Below are positions 39,953 through 47,124 of a stretch of 47,124 nucleotides of DNA, one piece after another. The stretch is from contig CAYUVF010000030.1 of the NCBI GenBank assembly GCA_964448045.1, forward strand, positions 1 through 47,124, written 5' to 3'. The notes below the pieces were generated by a model, which saw only the letters and a list, made by a program, of their open reading frames with translations, was not told the DNA's origin and ran no database searches. This stretch comes from CAYUVF01 sp964448045 (GTDB lineage: Bacteria; Bacteroidota; Rhodothermia; Rhodothermales; Salinibacteraceae). Position numbers and translations under genes: made by a program. The stretch's first letter is position 1. Each line of letters begins with the position of its first letter.

Positions 39953-41503
39953 TTACAGGGTGCCGTCGGCGGCGCGTTCGCGCACGGTTTCGGCGTGGTC
40001 GCGGATGGCGGCGACGGCGTCTTCGCCCTTGCGGCGCAGGTTCGCCATCTGGAAGTTCATGCGCCGGTTCCCCGAAAAGGCCTCGCGGTGGCGCGCCAGG
40101 AAGTCCCAGTACAGCGTGGTGAATGGGCAGGCGTCCTCGCCGGTAGCCGTGCCCGGGTCGTAGCGGCAGTGTTTGCAGTAGTTGCTCATGCGGCTGACGT
40201 AGTTACCAGAGGCCGCGTACGGCTTGGTTCCCACGATGCCGCCATCCGCATACTGCGACATGCCGATCATGTTAGGCATCGAGACCCATTCCCAAGCATC
40301 GATGTAAAAGGCCTCGTGCCAGGCGTTCATCTGCTGCGGATCCACGCCCAGCTGCATCCCGAACAGGCCCAGTACCATCAGCCGCTGGATGTGGTGCGCG
40401 TAGGCGTAGTCCTTGAGTTGGCCGACGGACTGACGGATGCAGGTCATGTCGGTGTCGCCCGTCCAGAAAAAATCGGGCAGATCGGCGGTGGCGTTCAGCT
40501 CGTTCAGCTCGGCGTAGCCGGGCATGTGGAGCCAGTAGAGGCCGCGGACGAACTCGCGCCAGCCCAGGATCTGCCGGATGAAGCCCTCGACGGCGTTGAT
40601 GGGCGCGTGCCCGTCGTGATAAGCGGCCTCAGCCCGCTCGATGGCCATGCGTGGGTTGAGTAGCTTGAGGTTGAATGCGGCCGAGAGGCGCGAGTGGTGC
40701 AGGAACGGGCGGCCGGTCCACATCGCGTCCTGATGGTCGCCAAAGTCCGGCAGGTGGTGCTCGATGAAGAAGGTGAGCGCCGCCTCGGCCTGCTCGGGCG
40801 TGACGGGCCAGTTGAAAGCGTCGAGATGGCCGTACCCGTCGGGGAAGTGGGTGCGAACGTCAGCGAGGGCGCCCTGGGTCACGTCGTCGGGCTCGAACTG
40901 GAGCGGCTCGGGCAGCAGGCCGGGTCCGTCGGAGCCGTAGCTTTCGCGGTTTTGCTTGTCGAAGTTCCAGTCGCCGCCCACGGGATCGCCGTCGTCGGTG
41001 AGCAGCACGTCGTACTCGCGCCGCATCACGCGGTAGAAGTACTCCATGGTGGGCGACTTGCGGCCCTCGGCCCAGTCCTCGAAGGTGCGATGCGAGCAGA
41101 GGAAGTGGGCGTCGGCGTGCACGTCGAGCGGGATGCCGGTGTCGTCCGCCACGGCCTCCAGCGCGGCGAGCGTGCCGTGGCGCCCCGGCTCGGTGAGGAC
41201 GACGCGCTCAGGATCGTGCCGCCCGATCGCGTCGCGCAGGAACGCGGCCACGTCATCGGCCACGCCGTCGGTGACGGACTGGTAGTGGACGGTAAATCTC
41301 TCGGCGGTGCGGGCGTCGCGGAAGTGGCGCATCGCAGCGAAGCCGAGAGCGAGGCGCTGCTTGTGCACGGGGAAGCGCTGCTGCCCGTACGGCGCCTCCG
41401 TCATCGCGATCACGTCGCGCTCCGGATCGGCGTCGGTAATCACCGGCGCGTCCGGGTTGAGTTGGTCGCGCAGGACGAGGATGAGGCGACGGGGGGCAGG
41501 CAT
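39953..41503 (-). CDS. Iron-sulfur bacterial cryptochrome/photolyase (prokaryotic 6-4 photolyase type)
   Basis: The product has 516 residues from the ATG at 41503. The lead R-R-L-I-L-V-L-R-D-Q-L-N is that of the FeS-BCP family (PhrB of Agrobacterium, CryB of Rhodobacter), which repairs (6-4) photoproducts or acts as a photoreceptor and binds FAD, 6,7-dimethyl-8-ribityllumazine and a [4Fe-4S] cluster. The four cluster cysteines are present: Cys355 (M-T-C-I-R-Q), Cys443 and Cys446 (Y-C-K-H-C), and Cys459 (D-A-C-P-F). L-G-W-R-E-F-V-R-G-L-Y-W near 315 and F-Y-I-D-A-W-E-W-V near 402 line the FAD pocket. It is flanked by an SDR (33 bases upstream) and phrB (46 downstream), giving one light-repair set. 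Confidence 0.94.
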   Translation of the reverse strand: MPAPRRLILVLRDQLNPDAPVITDADPERDVIAMTEAPYGQQRFPVHKQRLALGFAAMRHFRDARTAERFTVHYQSVTDGVADDVAAFLRDAIGRHDPERVVLTEPGRHGTLAALEAVADDTGIPLDVHADAHFLCSHRTFEDWAEGRKSPTMEYFYRVMRREYDVLLTDDGDPVGGDWNFDKQNRESYGSDGPGLLPEPLQFEPDDVTQGALADVRTHFPDGYGHLDAFNWPVTPEQAEAALTFFIEHHLPDFGDHQDAMWTGRPFLHHSRLSAAFNLKLLNPRMAIERAEAAYHDGHAPINAVEGFIRQILGWREFVRGLYWLHMPGYAELNELNATADLPDFFWTGDTDMTCIRQSVGQLKDYAYAHHIQRLMVLGLFGMQLGVDPQQMNAWHEAFYIDAWEWVSMPNMIGMSQYADGGIVGTKPYAASGNYVSRMSNYCKHCRYDPGTATGEDACPFTTLYWDFLARHREAFSGNRRMNFQMANLRRKGEDAVAAIRDHAETVRERAADGTL

Positions 41504-41536
41504 AGCGTCACAGAGGGCAGTGACATCTGGATGAAT

Positions 41537-42277
41537 CTACGCTTTGAGCGATCCAAGTCCGCCATCCACGCCCAGCACCTGACCGGTGACCCAGTCGTTG
41601 GCGGGATCGGCGAGCCAGCAGATGGCCGAGGCGATGTCATCTGGTTGGCCGAGACGTCCCAGTGCGTGCATGGCTTCCGACTGCTTGCGCCCGGCCTCGG
41701 TACTGAGGATGTGCTCGGACATCGGCGTTTCCACCAGCCCGGGCGCTACGGCGTTGACGCGGACGTTCCGCTTGGCGTACGTCGCGGCGGCGGCGCGCGT
41801 CAGCCCTATGACGCCTGCCTTGGCCGAGGCGATGGCTTCGTGGTTTTTGAGGCCGGTCTGGGCGACAGCAGAAGAACTGAGGACGATCGAGCCGCCGTTT
41901 TTCATCAGCGCGTGGGCTGCGGCTTTAACGGTGAAAAAGGCCGTGTCCAGGTTCTGCGCGATCGTATCTCGGTATTCCTCAATCGAGGTCAGGTGGGCCG
42001 GTTTGAGCAGGATGGAGCCGACGGTATTGATCACCCCGTCCATCTGTCCGAACTCGTCCTTCGCCCGATCGATGATCGCCTGGACCTCGTCAAAGGCGGT
42101 CGCGTCCAGCGGAAAGGGGATGCCCCCTGTGGCATCGGCCAGGGTGTGCAACTCCGATTCAGTGCGGGCGCCCAGGACGAGGCGGGCGCCATCGTCTGCC
42201 AGTCGTTTGGAGACGGTCGATCCGATACCGCCCGTGGCGCCGATCACGACGTAAACAGGTGCGTTGGGTTCAGCCAT
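41537..42277 (-). CDS. SDR-family protein lacking the catalytic tyrosine
   Basis: The product has 246 residues from the ATG at 42277; an upstream in-frame ATG at 42493 would overlap a terminator. The classical SDR fold is clear: G-A-T-G-G-I-G cofactor loop at 13-19, N-T-V-G near 84 in place of N-N-A-G, S-S-S near 134-136, Lys153, and the C-terminal D-W-V-T-G-Q-V-L-G-V-D-G-G. The catalytic Y-x-x-x-K reads I149-A-S-A-K153, so the proton-donating Tyr is replaced by Ile; nearby His146 might substitute. It heads the photolyase set. The role is unknown; it could be a non-classical reductase or a binding protein tied to flavin or lumazine cofactors, which is speculation. Confidence 0.85.
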   Translation of the reverse strand: MAEPNAPVYVVIGATGGIGSTVSKRLADDGARLVLGARTESELHTLADATGGIPFPLDATAFDEVQAIIDRAKDEFGQMDGVINTVGSILLKPAHLTSIEEYRDTIAQNLDTAFFTVKAAAHALMKNGGSIVLSSSAVAQTGLKNHEAIASAKAGVIGLTRAAAATYAKRNVRVNAVAPGLVETPMSEHILSTEAGRKQSEAMHALGRLGQPDDIASAICWLADPANDWVTGQVLGVDGGLGSLKA

Positions 42278-42398
42278 TGCGTTGTCGATCCGTGAGAGTG
42301 GAGAGAATGAAAAGCGGGATGTACAACGCGTCGCGCAGCAGAGGGTCCGGTCCCGTGCGCGATATTCGGAGATTGTTACGGTGATTTCGGGCGAACCC

Positions 42399-42427
42399 AA
42401 AAGAGCCCGGCGGAAGGGCCGGGCTCT
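42399..42427 (-). terminator. Intrinsic terminator after the fasciclin gene
   Basis: On the minus strand AGAGCCCGGC and GCCGGGCTCT (plus-strand 42402-42411 and 42418-42427) form a ten-base stem with a six-base loop, followed by TTTT. It begins about 29 bases after the fasciclin stop codon and also insulates the SDR-photolyase genes. Confidence 0.8.
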
Positions 42428-42455
42428 ACGGGGGGCGTATCTGAAAGGAAAGAAA

Positions 42456-43028
42456 TTACATCGACTCCTCCGCGGGGGGTTGGAGCACGGCATCGATCAC
42501 GTGAATGACGCCATTGCTGGCTTCGATGTCGGTCGCGGTCACTGTGGCCTCGTTGATCATCACGGAGCCGTCGCTCGTCGAGATCGTCAACTCGCTGCCT
42601 TCCAGTGTGGTCAAGGACGAGGCCTCCATGACATCGGCTGCCATGTAGGTGCTATCGACGACGTGATAGGTCAGGATCGAGGTCAGTTGATCGCGGTTTT
42701 CTGGCGCGAGGAGCTGTTCCAGCGTACCATCGGGCAGGCCGTCGAAGGCGGCGTTCGTGGGGGCGAACACGGTGAAGGGACCGTCACCCTGGAGCGTTTG
42801 GACGAGTCCGGCGGTGTCGAGCGCGGTGACGAGCGTCGAGAAGCGTTCATCGTTCACGGCTATGTCGACGATCGTGGGAGCGGGCTCCTCCTCCTGCATC
42901 GCAGCCGAGTCGTCGGTGCTGTCAGAGTCGGACGAGGAACCGCAGGCGCTCAGGACGAGCGCGACCACGAGTGCCGCGACCACCGGAAGTACGCGATTGG
43001 TTAATCGGGAGAACACAGTATGGCGCAT
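42456..43028 (-). CDS. Fasciclin (FAS1) domain lipoprotein
   Basis: The product has 190 residues from the ATG at 43028; the frame extends 14 codons upstream but the chosen Met gives a standard lipoprotein signal (R-H-T-V-F-S-R-L-T-N-R, a hydrophobic stretch, lipobox L-S-A-C-G). A Ser/Asp/Glu-rich linker (about 37-62) leads to one FAS1 domain with the two family boxes: F-T-V-F-A-P-T-N-A-A-F near residue 100 and N-G-V-I-H-V-I-D-A-V-L near the end. FAS1 proteins mediate adhesion or act at the cell surface. It has its own promoter-like sequence and terminator, so it is probably a single-gene unit. Confidence 0.93.
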   Translation of the reverse strand: MRHTVFSRLTNRVLPVVAALVVALVLSACGSSSDSDSTDDSAAMQEEEPAPTIVDIAVNDERFSTLVTALDTAGLVQTLQGDGPFTVFAPTNAAFDGLPDGTLEQLLAPENRDQLTSILTYHVVDSTYMAADVMEASSLTTLEGSELTISTSDGSVMINEATVTATDIEASNGVIHVIDAVLQPPAEESM

Positions 43029-43131
43029 GGGAACGAAAGCGTTAAGTGAGTAGGGTATGGGTGAAATCAACTAAGCGTCTGGCGTAGGGCGCGATGCATA
43101 TCAGGCATGAACATACATGTAGCGCCTCAGG

Positions 43132-43161
43132 AGAATAAGGGCTGAAGCGTCACGTTGCCAA
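43132..43161 (-). promoter_or_regulatory. Candidate promoter for the fasciclin gene
   Basis: On the minus strand TTGGCA (43156-43161), an 18-base spacer and TATTCT (43132-43137) give a plausible promoter about 100 bases before the start codon. Confidence 0.35.
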
Positions 43162-43193
43162 GATGTTACGCTCAGACGTCCATATATTGTGTT

Positions 43194-43227
43194 AAAAAGG
43201 GCCAATACGGCCGCCGCGTGACGCGGC
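43194..43227 (-). terminator. Terminator for the Mla-type operon
   Basis: Read on the minus strand, the hairpin GCCGCG/CGCGGC (43213-43227) and a second GGCC/GGCC hairpin (43200-43212) are followed by a run of five T (43194-43198). They lie 170 bases after the last gene. The stretch between (43228-43396) has no gene; it holds a 6-bp hairpin GCACAT/ATGTGC at 43331-43345 and a direct repeat GGAGCGACAAC at 43388-43398 and 43401-43411 that spans the stop codon. Confidence 0.5.
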
Positions 43228-43396
43228 ACGTGGCTCGCCGGACGAGAAGTGGGTAGTTCAGCGCCCCCTCGCAGAGGCCCAACCAGCGCCAGGAGGTCGT
43301 CTCGTTCGACGTGGCGGTGGCGGGTTCCCTGCACATGCGATGTGCGCGCCCACCGGGGCCCATCGCGTGGGACGGATGCCCGCTACGGAGCGACAA

Positions 43397-44038
43397 CTAT
43401 GGAGCGACAACCTCTTTCAGGTCGGCGACCAGAATGTTCGACAGCTCGCGTAATCCTGTATCAAGCAGGGTCACGAGCCCGTCATAATCGCCCGCTGTCC
43501 AGCCGCGTGCCCGGTAGCTGGTGCTTCCTCGGGCGCGGATTGTACCGTCTTGCGGATCGATGATCTCCCAGGTGGCCGATAGGGTAGCTGCGCCCTCGGT
43601 GGCTGCGGGGTCCTCCGGCACCTGTCCCTCGAAGCGTACGAGATGGAGTTGGATCAGGTAGTCGTGCCGGGCCGGAGCCGGCCACGGGGCCACATCAACG
43701 CCATCGAAGGCGGCCCGGGCCATCAGGTAGCCGGCGACCGCGCGGTTGATCCCCGCGCCGAGATCCTCGCCCCACCGGTGAAACTCGGCGAGGCGAATCT
43801 CATGCGGGCCGTGGCGGACGACGATGAGAGGCGTTTCCAGGTACCCGGCGAGCTGCGGCTGTCGCAGTCCGATCGTGAGGCCGGCGAGGCCTTCAGCGGG
43901 GGCCCCGGTCTCCTGGAGCGGGCTTCCACCAAGCACATAGTGGCGCTGAGGCGGCTCCTCCCGAGCCAGACTAAAGCATCCCGTCAGGAGGAGAAGCGGG
44001 ACCAGGAGGAGGTACGTGGCTTGGATGGAATACGTCAT
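43397..44038 (-). CDS. ABC-type transport auxiliary lipoprotein (PqiC/DUF330 type)
   Basis: The product has 213 residues from the ATG at 44038. Lipoprotein signal: Y-L-L-L-V-P-L-L-L-L-T-G-C. The mature part fits the PqiC-like family: R-H-Y-V-L-G-G, L-T-I-G-L-R-Q-P-Q-L-A-G-Y-L-E-T-P-L-I-V, E-F-H-R-W-G-E-D-L, Y-L-I-Q-L-H-L-V-R-F-E-G. Such outer-membrane lipoproteins pair with MCE proteins in lipid transport between membranes. Its start overlaps the stop of the MlaD-like gene by four bases (ATGA), so translation is coupled. It is the last gene of the operon. Confidence 0.88.
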   Translation of the reverse strand: MTYSIQATYLLLVPLLLLTGCFSLAREEPPQRHYVLGGSPLQETGAPAEGLAGLTIGLRQPQLAGYLETPLIVVRHGPHEIRLAEFHRWGEDLGAGINRAVAGYLMARAAFDGVDVAPWPAPARHDYLIQLHLVRFEGQVPEDPAATEGAATLSATWEIIDPQDGTIRARGSTSYRARGWTAGDYDGLVTLLDTGLRELSNILVADLKEVVAP

Positions 44039-45027
44039 GGTTGTTGTTCGGTTGATTTTTTCCCGCGGAGGAGCATGTCCGGGTTCCGTTCCAGCGCGAG
44101 GGCAAGCGTGCGCAGCGCGTCGGCGGCCTTCTTGAGGCTGGAAAGTGCCTCCTCCAGTTGATAGCCGACGCCCGAGTCTGCCGATATCAGTCCCTGGGTT
44201 GCTTCCGTGGCTTGCCTCATTGATTGCAGCGTGCGGATCACCTCCGTGTTCGTGGTGTCCAGTTGACCCTGCAGCGGCTCGATGGCTCCGCCAAGGCGCT
44301 CGGCCAACAGCGCTATCTCAGCCATCGTCCGGTTGAACTGCGCCGTCATCTCGGTGACCTCTTCGAAGGCCGCCTGAATTTCGGGGGAGTCGGCCAGACG
44401 CTCAATGGACTGCGCCGATGCCATGACCGAGGCGTTGAGGCCTTGCATGTCTATCTCTTCCAGCATCTCGTTTACCCGAAACAGGATTTTCAGCGCTTCG
44501 CCCACCAGGCTGCCGGCCTCGGTTTCAAGGGCGGCCAGAAGCGACGGCGTGGTCGGAATCTCCAGATGGGTGGTCGATCCCTGCGGGGGAGGGGGCGGCG
44601 GCGCGTCGGGGCGGTACGCAAGTTCGACGTAGAGCTGGCCGGTGACGATGCTTTCCATCTGCAGCTGTGCCCGAAGTCCGTCATTGATCTGCTGCTGCAG
44701 CACGGCCCTGTTGCTCAGGTCGACGAACGTGCCGGCTTTCGAGGTGAGGCGTGTGAGGTCGATCTCGTACTGCACCGGCACCTCGAAGGTCTTGTCCGTC
44801 AGCTCGATCTCGATCAGGAGGTCCGTCACACTGCCGACCGGCACGCCCTGGAATTTAACCGGCGCGCCGATCTCCAGGCCGTGCACCGACTCCCCAAAGG
44901 CGCTGATAAAGGTGGACTGTTTGGTGAACCAACCGGTGGAGGCGAGCACGGCGACCCCGACCACGGTGAGCACCAGGGCACCGATCATAAAAAGTCCGAT
45001 CGCAGTCGGGTTAGCGCGGATGCTCAT
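44035..45027 (-). CDS. MlaD-like MCE protein, periplasmic lipid-binding
   Basis: The product has 330 residues from the ATG at 45027. One N-terminal helix (G-L-F-M-I-G-A-L-V-L-T-V-V-G-V-A-V-L) anchors it in the inner membrane. The MCE domain follows (about 40-145): F-G-E-S-V-H-G-L-E-I-G-A-P-V-K-F-Q-G-V-P-V-G-like segments and V-Q-Y-E-I-D. After a Pro-rich turn (A-P-P-P-P-P-P) the C-terminal part is helical and Gln/Glu-rich, as in MCE proteins whose helices form a tube or barrel for lipids. It shares four-base ATGA overlaps with the genes on both sides. Confidence 0.92.
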   Translation of the reverse strand: MSIRANPTAIGLFMIGALVLTVVGVAVLASTGWFTKQSTFISAFGESVHGLEIGAPVKFQGVPVGSVTDLLIEIELTDKTFEVPVQYEIDLTRLTSKAGTFVDLSNRAVLQQQINDGLRAQLQMESIVTGQLYVELAYRPDAPPPPPPQGSTTHLEIPTTPSLLAALETEAGSLVGEALKILFRVNEMLEEIDMQGLNASVMASAQSIERLADSPEIQAAFEEVTEMTAQFNRTMAEIALLAERLGGAIEPLQGQLDTTNTEVIRTLQSMRQATEATQGLISADSGVGYQLEEALSSLKKAADALRTLALALERNPDMLLRGKKSTEQQP

Positions 45028-45821
45028 AGCTGGGGTGCGGATGATGAGGGAGGGCTGGATGCCGAAGAGGCATCACTACTGCGCGTGAGGAACCGGTGCA
45101 CCTCCTCGCTGGGCGGGTTGTCCCGCAGGTCGGCCGGATCGCCGAGCGCGGTCATCGTCTTCTGCTTGATGTCCAGAAACAGCGCCCGGTCGGCGATCTT
45201 GAAGATGCTCGCGAGGTCGTGGCTGACCACGACGATCGTCGTGCCGAAGCTCTCGCGCAGCAGCAGAATCAGGTCGTCGAGGCGGCTGGCCGTGATCGGG
45301 TCCAGGCCGGAGGAGGGTTCGTCGAAGAAAAGCACCTCCGGATCGAGCGCCGATGCGCGGGCGAGGGCTGCACGCTTGCGCATCCCCCCGCTGATCTGGT
45401 TGGGATAGAACGACTCGAAGCCGCGCAGGCCGACCAAGGCGAGCTTGAGCGAGACGACCTCCGCGACCACCTCGGGGGGAAGGCTCGTGTACTCCTCCAG
45501 GGGCAGGGCCACGTTCTCGGCGAGCGTTAATCCACTCCACAGCGCCCCGTTCTGATAGAGCACGCCCATACGGCGGAGGATCCGCTTCCGGGCCGGCGCG
45601 TCGGCCGTCCCGAAATCCTCGCCTTCGAACAGGATCGTGCCCGCAGCCGGCTCCTTGAGTCCGATCAGATGTTTGAGCAGGGTGCTCTTCCCGCTGCCGC
45701 TGCCTCCCATGATGACGAAGATCTCCCCCCGCTGCACCTGAAAGGTCAGGTCGCGCATGATGACGAGCGACCCGTAGGCCATCGTCAACGCGTTGACTTC
45801 GATGGGGGGAACTGCTTCCAT
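45024..45821 (-). CDS. ABC transporter ATP-binding protein, MlaF-like
   Basis: The product has 265 residues from the ATG at 45821. Walker A G-G-S-G-S-G-K-S-T is near residue 38, the Q-loop region Y-Q-N-G-A-L-W-S near 89, the signature I-S-G-G-M-R-K-R-A-A-L-A-R-A near 142, Walker B V-L-F-F-D-E-P-S-S-G-L-D-P near 163, and the H-loop V-V-S-H-D-L near 200. G-A-L-W/F and G-G-M-R-K-R are typical of MlaF/TTG2A ATPases in lipid transport. The C-terminus ends in a Ser/Pro-rich tail. It lies seven bases after the permease gene and overlaps the MCE gene by four bases. Confidence 0.94.
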   Translation of the reverse strand: MEAVPPIEVNALTMAYGSLVIMRDLTFQVQRGEIFVIMGGSGSGKSTLLKHLIGLKEPAAGTILFEGEDFGTADAPARKRILRRMGVLYQNGALWSGLTLAENVALPLEEYTSLPPEVVAEVVSLKLALVGLRGFESFYPNQISGGMRKRAALARASALDPEVLFFDEPSSGLDPITASRLDDLILLLRESFGTTIVVVSHDLASIFKIADRALFLDIKQKTMTALGDPADLRDNPPSEEVHRFLTRSSDASSASSPPSSSAPQL

Positions 45822-45828
45822 AACGGCG

Positions 45829-46947
45829 TTACACGTTGAGGAGGACCGCGAGCCAGTCGATGACGGCGTTGGCCATAATGATGAGTGTGATGCCCGTGAC
45901 CACGGCGGAGGTGGCGGCGCGCCCCACCGCCCCCGCGTCATTTCCGGTCTGAAGGCCACGCAGGCACCCCGATAGGCCGATGATCAGCCCGAACACGGAT
46001 CCTTTGAACACCCCCAAGAGGCCATCGGAGAGCGTGACGGGGGTCAATAAGCCGCCGATGAACTGCGCTGCGGAGAGCTCCAGGAGGCTGACCGAAACGA
46101 TCAAGCCCCCCGTAATGCCCACAAAGTTGGCGTAGATCGTAAGCAGGGGCATCATCAGAAAGAGGCCCAGGACCCGAGGCAGCACGAGATGCTCGACCGG
46201 CGAGAGCCCAAGCGTTTTGAGCGCGTCAATCTCTTCGGTGATCTTCATGCTGCCAATTTCGGCGGCGAAAGCAGCACCCGTACGGCCAGCGATGATGATG
46301 CCGGTCATCAGGGCGCCCATTTCCCGAAGCATGCCGTACCCAACTAGGTAGGACACGTAGTAGCCAGCGCCGAAGGGGCGAAGCACGACAGCTCCCAGAA
46401 AGGAAATGATCAATCCGACGAGAAAGCTAATCAACGTGACGATGATCAGCGCGCCCGAGCTGTTGGATTGCACCACGACCCAGAAATCACGCCAGCGCAT
46501 CCGTACCCGGAACAGAAGCAACCCGACGAAGCCGGCGGCCACTTCACCCATGAAGGCCACCGATGCCATGAAGGAGCCGAAGGCGGAGAGTCCTTTCTGA
46601 CCGAGCTGGGCGACGAGCGAGACGTTCTCCTCCGCTGGGGCAATCTCTTGCTCTGGTACCGCCTGCGCGAGCTCGAGGAGGTTCGCGATGTCTTCCGGCA
46701 GGCTTTCCGCTTCAAACGCGAGGTTGTGGGCCTCGCAGTAGGTTACGGTTTGTAGTAAAAAGGTAAGGAGGCTGCTGTCCCATGTGCCGAGTTCGGTGGC
46801 GTCGAAGCGAACCACCTGCACGGCCTCGGCGTCCGGCCGGTCCTCGATGAGCCGGTCGAAGCGCGGGGGCGGCTGTTCCAGTTCCCAGTCACCGGCCAGG
46901 CCGGCGACCAGCGTATGGTCCGTCTGGCGAATCTCTACATCCATCAT
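45829..46947 (-). CDS. MlaE-like lipid transport permease with fused N-terminal STAS domain
   Basis: The product has 372 residues; ATG codons at 46947 and 46944 are adjacent, and I take the first. Residues 1-105 are a STAS-like domain (V-R-F-D-A-T-E-L-G-T-W-D-S-S-L-L-T-F-L), the role that separate MlaB plays in E. coli. Residues about 115-372 are the MlaE permease: F-L-G-A-V-V-L-R-P-F-G-A, R-E-M-G-A-L-M-T-G-I-I-I-A-G-R-T-G-A-A-F-A-A-E-I-G-S-M, E-E-I-D-A-L and P-R-V-L-G-L. It is the first gene of the permease-ATPase-MCE-lipoprotein operon, which moves phospholipids between inner and outer membranes. The 177-base upstream region holds AT-rich, promoter-like sequence. Confidence 0.93.
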   Translation of the reverse strand: MMDVEIRQTDHTLVAGLAGDWELEQPPPRFDRLIEDRPDAEAVQVVRFDATELGTWDSSLLTFLLQTVTYCEAHNLAFEAESLPEDIANLLELAQAVPEQEIAPAEENVSLVAQLGQKGLSAFGSFMASVAFMGEVAAGFVGLLLFRVRMRWRDFWVVVQSNSSGALIIVTLISFLVGLIISFLGAVVLRPFGAGYYVSYLVGYGMLREMGALMTGIIIAGRTGAAFAAEIGSMKITEEIDALKTLGLSPVEHLVLPRVLGLFLMMPLLTIYANFVGITGGLIVSVSLLELSAAQFIGGLLTPVTLSDGLLGVFKGSVFGLIIGLSGCLRGLQTGNDAGAVGRAATSAVVTGITLIIMANAVIDWLAVLLNV

Positions 46948-47010
46948 TCATTCCCGCCAAGGACAGACCGTGGTGAGGAGGGCGTCTCGTTGTCGTATGG
47001 GAGGAAAGAC

Positions 47011-47022
47011 GTTCAATTGAAC
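47011..47022. promoter_or_regulatory. 12-bp palindrome upstream of the Mla-type operon
   Basis: GTTCAATTGAAC is perfectly symmetric and lies 64 bases before the permease start, next to the AT-rich stretch 47023-47055 that probably holds the promoter. It may be a regulator site; no regulator is identified. Confidence 0.35.
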
Positions 47023-47124
47023 CTACCAAATGTGATAAAATATCTGTGGTATAAGCTCCGCTGTAGGGCCTTGATCAGTCATGAAGCCCGGGGTTGAGCC
47101 TCACTGCGTGGCGTCTAACACGAC

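Noticed and set aside
38581..40122. Plus-strand frame of 513 codons across the phrB region
   Set aside because: It runs antisense to phrB and into the Fe-S photolyase gene; Val/Gly/Arg-rich with no motif.
40694..42295. Plus-strand frame of 533 codons
   Set aside because: It spans the Fe-S photolyase and SDR genes in antisense, and both have strong family evidence.
42316..42340. Light-regulator (CarH/LitR-type) site near the SDR start, suggested by one TGTACA
   Set aside because: Only one half-site-like word is present and no second copy with the needed spacing; too weak to report as a feature.

Overview
The window looks like chromosomal DNA from a halophilic or marine member of the Rhodothermota (Salinibacter/Rhodothermus side of the Bacteroidota). 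The signs are high G+C, many acidic proteins, a type IX secretion protein (PorQ), a DUF5916 outer-membrane protein, a fused STAS/MlaE permease, and genes that mostly lack Shine-Dalgarno sequences. This placement is inferred from gene content, not from a marker gene.

Layout. 1-5.5 kb: a lipocalin-like (CrtC/AttH-type) gene cut by the window edge inside a 12-bp tandem repeat, then an orphan HsdR N-terminal-domain protein, a CysQ-like phosphatase, a sugar nucleotidyltransferase, a class I aminotransferase (minus strand) and guanine deaminase. 5.5-8.2 kb: tRNA-Gln(UUG) with its own promoter and terminator, then prs-rplY-pth. 8.4-14.2 kb: membrane pyrophosphatase, a two-lipoyl-domain 2-oxoacid dehydrogenase E2 gene whose promoter carries a perfect LacI-family-type operator, a tyrosine recombinase that has lost both catalytic arginines, and a decayed stretch. 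14.4-25.4 kb: DUF5916 protein, porQ, secA, recN, a SWIM zinc-finger protein and a phosphohexomutase. 25.5-29 kb: two small lipoproteins, and a minus-strand set of FAD oxidoreductase, four-helix membrane protein, DUF427 protein and free-methionine-sulfoxide reductase. 29.2-36.7 kb: a histidine-utilisation operon (hutU, hutH, hutI, Xaa-Pro peptidase, hutG), interrupted by a four-helix-bundle gene flanked by 16-bp-period repeats. 36.7-42.3 kb: a TIGR01777 epimerase, a MITE-like element, and a minus-strand set of SDR, Fe-S photolyase and CPD photolyase. 42.4-47 kb: a fasciclin lipoprotein and a four-gene Mce/Mla-type lipid-transport operon (permease, ATPase, MlaD, PqiC-like lipoprotein).

How the genes work together. 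The hut genes turn histidine into glutamate and formamide, and the embedded Xaa-Pro peptidase suggests growth on peptides. The photolyases, methionine-sulfoxide reductase, RecN and FAD oxidoreductase fit a life in strong light and oxidative stress. The Mla-type operon and PorQ serve the outer membrane.

The best leads for new biology are the arginine-less recombinase, the four-helix-bundle insertion with its repeats, the SDR that lacks its catalytic tyrosine beside the photolyases, the operator in front of the E2 gene, the compound hairpin ahead of the lipoprotein pair, and the inverted-repeat element at 38.1-38.4 kb. No complete prophage, CRISPR array or intact insertion sequence was seen.
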